From: an uncultured Lachnospiraceae bacterium | GTDB taxonomy: Bacteria > Bacillota > Clostridia > Lachnospirales > Lachnospiraceae | DNA length: 7,987 bases | Reading direction: 5' to 3' | Assembly (NCBI GenBank): GCA_958405355.1 | Contig: CATYEA010000083.1 | Coordinates: 1-7,987, forward strand | Part shown: positions 5,321 through 7,987 of the stretch, one piece after another | Numbering within the stretch: the stretch's first letter is position 1 | Layout: every line of letters begins with the position of its first letter | Notes under the pieces: generated by a model | Database searches by the model: none | Seen by the model: only the letters and a program-made list of their open reading frames with translations | What the model was told of the DNA's origin: nothing | Program-made: the position numbers and the translations under genes

Positions 5321-5869
5321 ATGGAAGAAAAATCGAAGCCTTTAAAGAATTCCTGCAATTTTATGGGCGTGAAGCCGATTATGGTGGATTTGCCTTATCC
5401 GCCGATTCAGGTAAAGGAGCAAAATCGGGCCTATGCCAATCTGCTCAGTATTGATTATTGCGGTGCGGTATCCGAAATGACAGCCATTACCCAGTATATT
5501 AATAATGAAAATCGTCTATCCTGTGAAAAATGTCCGGTGGCAAGGACGATTCTTGGCATTGCCATAGCGGAAATGATACATCTTCAAAAGCTGGCTGAAC
5601 TGATTTTTCTGCTGGGCGGTTCCATTGATTTTGTGGCAAAACATCAGGACGGAAGACATCGGGTGTGGACACCGGAATATTTGTCCATTCCGGAAGATAC
5701 GGAACGAATGTTGATGGCAGATATTGAGGCGGAAAAAGCTACGATTAATCAATATCAGATACACATGAAGATGATAAATGACCCTTATATCAATGCTGTG
5801 CTGGCAAGAATTATTAAGGATGAGGAGTACCATATTATGCTTCTGCAGATATTGATTAAAGAACTGTAA
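5321..5869 (+). CDS. Ferritin-like di-iron (or di-manganese) protein
   Basis: A 182-residue ferritin-superfamily protein with a complete carboxylate/histidine set: E52 in helix A (GAVSEMTAITQY), E84-x2-H87 in helix B (IAEMIHLQKLAEL), E136 or E138 in helix C (ADIEAEKATINQY) and E168-x2-H171 in helix D (KDEEYHIMLLQ). The spacing of about 30 residues between each pair fits a four-helix dinuclear centre as in rubrerythrin, bacterioferritin or manganese catalase. The N-terminal segment (VDLPYPPIQVKEQNRAYANL) is typical of a clostridial ferritin-like group. No rubredoxin domain is present. Unusual are the cysteines: C47 next to helix A and a C68-x2-C71 pair in the loop between helices A and B, plus C12. 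The GAGGAG SD (5304-5309) is 11 nt from the ATG and lies in a possible hairpin. Likely roles are peroxide or oxygen detoxification or metal handling; substrate and metal are not known. Confidence 0.82.
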   Translation: MEEKSKPLKNSCNFMGVKPIMVDLPYPPIQVKEQNRAYANLLSIDYCGAVSEMTAITQYINNENRLSCEKCPVARTILGIAIAEMIHLQKLAELIFLLGGSIDFVAKHQDGRHRVWTPEYLSIPEDTERMLMADIEAEKATINQYQIHMKMINDPYINAVLARIIKDEEYHIMLLQILIKEL

Positions 5870-5889
5870 ACAGTGATAAAACGATTCTT

Positions 5890-5906
5890 CAAATCTCTCA
5901 GATTTG
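5890..5906. promoter_or_regulatory. Perfect 7-bp inverted repeat upstream of the second AraC-GyrI gene
   Basis: CAAATCT, CTC, AGATTTG: a perfect dyad with a 3-bp centre, ending 13 bp before the AGGAAA hexamer of the candidate promoter. No T-run follows on either strand, so it is not a standard terminator; an operator or activator site is more likely. The equivalent position before the first AraC-GyrI gene has no copy. Confidence 0.4.
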
Positions 5907-5919
5907 TGCATGAAAAGAG

Positions 5920-5948
5920 AGGAAAAAATAAGAAGTTTTACCTATAAT
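5920..5948 (+). promoter_or_regulatory. Candidate promoter of the second AraC-GyrI gene
   Basis: TATAAT (5943-5948) with AGGAAA (5920-5925) 17 bp upstream, 53 nt from hexamer to ATG exactly as before the paralog at 1788. The -10 is perfect and the -35 poor, compatible with activator dependence. The leader would be only about 18 nt and just hold the SD. Confidence 0.45.
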
Positions 5949-5972
5949 GAGAATCACAAGGAGGACAAATTC

Positions 5973-6827
5973 ATGGAATGGATTGAGAGATTAAATGAAG
6001 CGATGAATTACATTGAGGAACATTTGACGGATGAGATTGATTATGAGGAACTTGCAAAAGTAGCCGGCTGTTCGACCTATCATTTTCAGAGGATGTTTGC
6101 GTACATGGCAAATGTTTCTCTGTCCGAGTATATCCGGCGGCGGAAAATGTCTTTAGCCGCAGTAGATTTGCAGGGCGGCGATGCGAAAATTATTGATGTG
6201 GCTCTGAAATACGGATATAGTTCACCGACGGCTTTTAATCGGGCCTTTCAAACAATTCATGGAATTGCACCATCCCTTGTGCGAAGTGAAGGAGTTTCTG
6301 TGAAATCCTTCACTCCGATGAGATTTAAGATCACTGTGAAGGGAGTCGAAGAAATGAATTATCGAATTGAGAAGAAGGACGCATTTCGGATTGTCGGCGT
6401 ATCTCGGCCGTTGTACAAGGAAATTGAAAAGAATTTTGCCATTGTTCCGAAAATGTGGCAGGATGTGGCTATGGACGGAACCATTCCGAAACTGGCAGGT
6501 ATGATGGATACGCCGATCAAGGGTGTCTTGGGTGTAAGCGCCTGCAACTCGGATGAGGAATGGAAATACTTTATTGCCGTTGCAAGTTCAATGACTGTAG
6601 ATGACACTTTAGAGGAATACACGATTCCGTCATTTACATGGGCCGTTTTTCCAGGAGAAGGCGTTTGCCCGCAGGCTATTCAGGAACTGGAACAGAGGAT
6701 TGTCACTGAATGGCTGCCAACTTCCGGTTACGAATATGACAATGGACCGGATATTGAACTGTATATCAGCCCGGATCCTCAGAACGCAAAGTTTGAAGTG
6801 TGGATTCCGGTAGTGAAAAAACAGTAA
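5973..6827 (+). CDS. AraC-family regulator with C-terminal GyrI-like effector domain (second paralog)
   Basis: A 284-residue protein with the same plan as the one at 1788-2660: double HTH at residues 8-105 (first HTH YEELAKVAGCSTYHFQRMFA, second VALKYGYSSPTAFNRAF, then HGIAPS) and a GyrI-like effector domain from residue 129 (MNYRIEKKDAFRIVGVSRP) to the end (FEVWIPVVKKQ). The frame is open back to 5904, but the ATG at 5973 is preceded by AAGGAGG (5958-5964) with an 8-nt spacer and matches the paralog's MEW start. The sensor half is more diverged than the DNA-binding half, including the loop before the final strands, suggesting similar DNA targets but a different ligand (inference). It lies between a ferritin-like gene and the DUF1858 gene, has its own -10, and is not clearly an operon partner of either. 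Confidence 0.93.
   Translation: MEWIERLNEAMNYIEEHLTDEIDYEELAKVAGCSTYHFQRMFAYMANVSLSEYIRRRKMSLAAVDLQGGDAKIIDVALKYGYSSPTAFNRAFQTIHGIAPSLVRSEGVSVKSFTPMRFKITVKGVEEMNYRIEKKDAFRIVGVSRPLYKEIEKNFAIVPKMWQDVAMDGTIPKLAGMMDTPIKGVLGVSACNSDEEWKYFIAVASSMTVDDTLEEYTIPSFTWAVFPGEGVCPQAIQELEQRIVTEWLPTSGYEYDNGPDIELYISPDPQNAKFEVWIPVVKKQ
6339..6356 (+). promoter_or_regulatory. Internal SD and ATG at the domain junction of the second AraC-GyrI gene
   Basis: AAGGGAG (6339-6345) lies 8 nt before an in-frame ATG (6354-6356), again Met128 and again at the first residue of the GyrI-like domain. The SD is somewhat weaker than in the paralog. The product would be a free 157-residue sensor domain. Use in the cell is inference. 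Confidence 0.3.
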
Positions 6828-6831
6828 AAAT

Positions 6832-6871
6832 TTGATATTTTCTGGAGAATTCCGATATTATATGTTATGAT
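6832..6871 (+). promoter_or_regulatory. Candidate promoters of the DUF1858-DUF523 unit
   Basis: Two overlapping possibilities: TTGATA (6832-6837), 18-bp spacer, TATTAT (6856-6861); or the extended -10 TGTTATGAT (6863-6871) without a good -35. Both start transcripts upstream of the hairpin at 6886-6903, which would then be in the 5' leader. Confidence 0.45.
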
Positions 6872-6885
6872 ATTCCATAAGCTTT

Positions 6886-6903
6886 GCGATACGAAAGTAT
6901 TGC
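6886..6903 (+). other. Leader hairpin with GAAA tetraloop
   Basis: GCGATAC, GAAA, GTATTGC: a 7-bp stem (one G-U) capped by a stable GNRA-type tetraloop. An outer CTTT/AAAG pairing (6882-6885 with 6910-6913) is possible across an internal bulge. No T-run follows, so it is not a terminator; it lies 31-48 nt before the DUF1858 start. A role in mRNA stability or translation is inferred. Confidence 0.4.
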
Positions 6904-6933
6904 TGCAGGAAAGATAAGAAAGGCGGATGAAAT

Positions 6934-7269
6934 ATGCAGACATTAATTATCGGAATTCTTGTTATTGTTGTACCTATGGTAGCTTATTGTGTGGGTACGG
7001 TAATGCGGGATAATATGTATGCCAAGGAGGCCGGCGAAGCACCAGAGACTGCAAAGGACGATAAAAATGTTCAGGTGACCAAAGACACAAAGATGGGGCA
7101 GATTCTCGCTATGGATAAAGGTATGGGTGATTTTTTGATGCAGGCAGGTCTGCACTGTGTGACTTGTGCCTCGGCGACAAGCGAATCCCTGGAGGTAGCT
7201 TGTACGGTTCATGGACTTAATGTGGATCAAATGGTGACTTCAATCAATGCGTATCTGGCAGAAGAATAA
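6934..7269 (+). CDS. Membrane-anchored DUF1858 protein
   Basis: A 111-residue protein with two parts. Residues 2-22 (MQTLIIGILVIVVPMVAYCVG) are one hydrophobic segment, probably a membrane anchor; the following R25 and K31 suggest, by the positive-inside rule, that the rest faces the cytoplasm. After a hydrophilic linker (about 25-46), residues 47-110 form a DUF1858 domain (VTKDTKMGQILAMDKGMGDFL, then AGLHCVTCASATSESLEVA, then VHGLNVDQMV), with the CxxC pair C75/C78 and a further C90. DUF1858 overlaps the redox-disulfide domain associated with hybrid cluster protein; its biochemical role is not established. Family members known to me are usually short soluble proteins without an anchor. An AAGG-containing SD (6920-6926) precedes the ATG. 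A DUF523 gene follows after 29 nt, likely the same operon. Confidence 0.85.
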   Translation: MQTLIIGILVIVVPMVAYCVGTVMRDNMYAKEAGEAPETAKDDKNVQVTKDTKMGQILAMDKGMGDFLMQAGLHCVTCASATSESLEVACTVHGLNVDQMVTSINAYLAEE

Positions 7270-7298
7270 GAAGATGTTCAGTGTTTGGGAGCGGGATA

Positions 7299-7721
7299 AT
7301 GAAAGTCGTGGTAAGTGCCTGTTTGATGGGCAGAAATTGTAAATATAATGGCGGCAACAATTACAGCGCTAAGCTGCAGGAGTTTCTAAAAGGAAAAGAA
7401 GTGATTGAGGTCTGCCCGGAGGTAGCCGCGGGTATGCCTGTTCCACGTCCGTCCGTGGAAATCGTGGAAGGTGTGGTTACAGACATTCATGGGAAAAACG
7501 TGGATGCTGCATATCGACAAGGCGTTAGTAATGTCATGGAACAGATTCAGGGGGAAGATATCGAGTTTGCGGTGCTTCAATCCCGAAGTCCGACCTGCGG
7601 TGTCAAGCAGATTTATGACGGTACTTTTTCTAAAAAGCTGATTGAAGGCCGGGGAATCCTGGCAGAGGCTCTGGTTCAGGCCGGATATAGAGTTATTGAC
7701 GTGGAAGACATAGAAAGTTTA
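7299..7721 (+). CDS. DUF523 family protein (TudS-like, putative Fe-S desulfurase family)
   Basis: Starting at the ATG at 7299, a 141-residue cytoplasmic protein ending in ESL, with its stop TAG at 7722-7724. GGGAG (7287-7291) is 7 nt before the start; an upstream in-frame GTG at 7281 lacks an SD and only adds unconserved residues. Family hallmarks are VSACLMGRNCKYNGG (6-19), with C8 and C14, VCPEVAAGMPVPRP (38-51), with C39 followed by P-E, and LQSRSPTCG (93-101), with C100. The DUF523 family includes the thiouracil desulfurase TudS, in which three cysteines hold a [4Fe-4S] cluster with one open iron site; C8, C39 and C100 would match those by position. Whether this protein acts on thiouracil or another sulfur compound cannot be told from sequence. 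It is 29 nt downstream of the DUF1858 gene, probably cotranscribed. No strong terminator follows. Confidence 0.85.
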
Positions 7722-7745
7722 TAGGATTATACACCGATAAATCTG

Positions 7746-7774
7746 TTGAATATATTAAAAATTCGGGATATAAT
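7746..7774 (+). promoter_or_regulatory. Promoter of the AAA_14-type ATPase gene
   Basis: TTGAAT (7746-7751), 17-bp spacer, TATAAT (7769-7774): a good sigma-A promoter giving a leader of about 15 nt that would begin close to the AAAGGAGGG SD (7779-7787). Confidence 0.65.
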
Positions 7775-7794
7775 AATAAAAGGAGGGATGTCAT

Positions 7795-7987
7795 ATGATT
7801 TATAGAGAATTATATATGGCTAAAATTATTCCTTTTATTGATACGCCGTTTGTAAAAATATTGACGGGAGTACGTCGGTGCGGTAAATCAACTATTTTGC
7901 TCATGCTTCAAGATGAATTGAAGGCGAGGGGTATTTCGCCAGAGCAAATTCTTTTTTACAGGTTTGACAGTCTGCGCTATGAGGAAA
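7795..7987 (+). CDS. AAA_14-type P-loop ATPase, N-terminal part (truncated by window end)
   Basis: The ATG at 7795 lies 7 nt after AAAGGAGGG (7779-7787) and opens a frame that runs off the window after 64 complete codons. The start MIYRELYMAKIIPFIDTPFVK, of which the last residue is K21, leads into a Walker A loop, GVRRCGKST (25-33), and then a helix (LLMLQDELKARG) and a strand (ILFYRFDSLRYE). This matches the beginning of the AAA_14 family, usually followed by a DUF4143 domain in proteins of about 400 residues; that second half is outside the window. These ATPases are common and scattered in Clostridia and their function is largely unknown; some authors link them to toxin-antitoxin-like or mobile roles. 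It has its own promoter and is probably independent of the preceding operon. Confidence 0.85.
   Translation, partial: MIYRELYMAKIIPFIDTPFVKILTGVRRCGKSTILLMLQDELKARGISPEQILFYRFDSLRYEE

Noticed and set aside
5890..5906. CAAATCT/AGATTTG dyad as an intrinsic terminator
   Set aside because: There is no T-run after it on either strand, the loop is 3 nt and the stem is AT-rich; listed as a possible operator instead.
5904..5972. N-terminal extension of the second AraC-GyrI protein
   Set aside because: The promoter -10 (5943-5948) and the AAGGAGG SD lie within it, and the paralog starts at the equivalent of 5973.
1..7987. Insertion sequences, CRISPR repeats, tRNA or rRNA genes, prophage attachment sites
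   Set aside because: No transposase-like frame, regular repeat array, cloverleaf-like segment or rRNA sequence was recognised on reading both strands.

Overview
The window looks like chromosomal DNA of a low-to-mid GC Firmicute, most likely a gut-type Clostridia/Lachnospiraceae relative. The basis is AAGGAGG-type Shine-Dalgarno (SD) sequences before nearly every gene, TTGACA/TATAAT promoters, AT-rich intergenic DNA and typical clostridial families (AraC-GyrI regulators, XRE regulators with a long helical tail, DUF1858, DUF523, AAA_14 ATPase). This placement is inference; no rRNA, tRNA or other taxonomic marker is present. No mobile element, CRISPR array or tRNA was seen.

Layout. (1) 25-1705: a minus-strand ferritin-like protein is divergent from a plus-strand TetR-GNAT pair. 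The 168-bp gap holds two near-identical inverted operators, each lying in the spacer of a promoter facing one of the two transcription units. (2) 1788-2660: an AraC-type regulator with a GyrI-like sensor domain, closed by a good intrinsic terminator. (3) 2661-2975: an AT-rich gap with the terminator, an extended -10 promoter and a possible 34-aa leader ORF. (4) 2976-4088: endonuclease III and a Bcp-type peroxiredoxin in one operon. (5) 4208-5869: an XRE regulator followed by a di-iron ferritin-like protein whose SD can be sequestered in an mRNA hairpin. (6) 5973-6827: a second AraC-GyrI regulator, paralogous to the first, with the same promoter spacing. (7) 6934-7721: a membrane-anchored DUF1858 protein followed by a DUF523 (TudS-like) protein. 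(8) 7795-end: the start of an AAA_14-type ATPase, cut by the window edge.

The recurring theme is stress, metal and thiol handling: two ferritin-like proteins, a thiol peroxidase, an Fe-S DNA glycosylase, a DUF1858 protein with a CxxC pair and a cysteine-rich DUF523 protein, with four one-component regulators interspersed. Each unit seems to have its own promoter, so this is a neighbourhood of small stress-response units and not one operon. I do not see an unambiguous new system. The best candidates for something undescribed are the mirrored TetR operator/promoter module, the conserved internal translation start that could release free GyrI-like domains from both AraC proteins, the SD-masking hairpin before the cysteine-bearing ferritin-like gene, and the membrane DUF1858/DUF523 pair.
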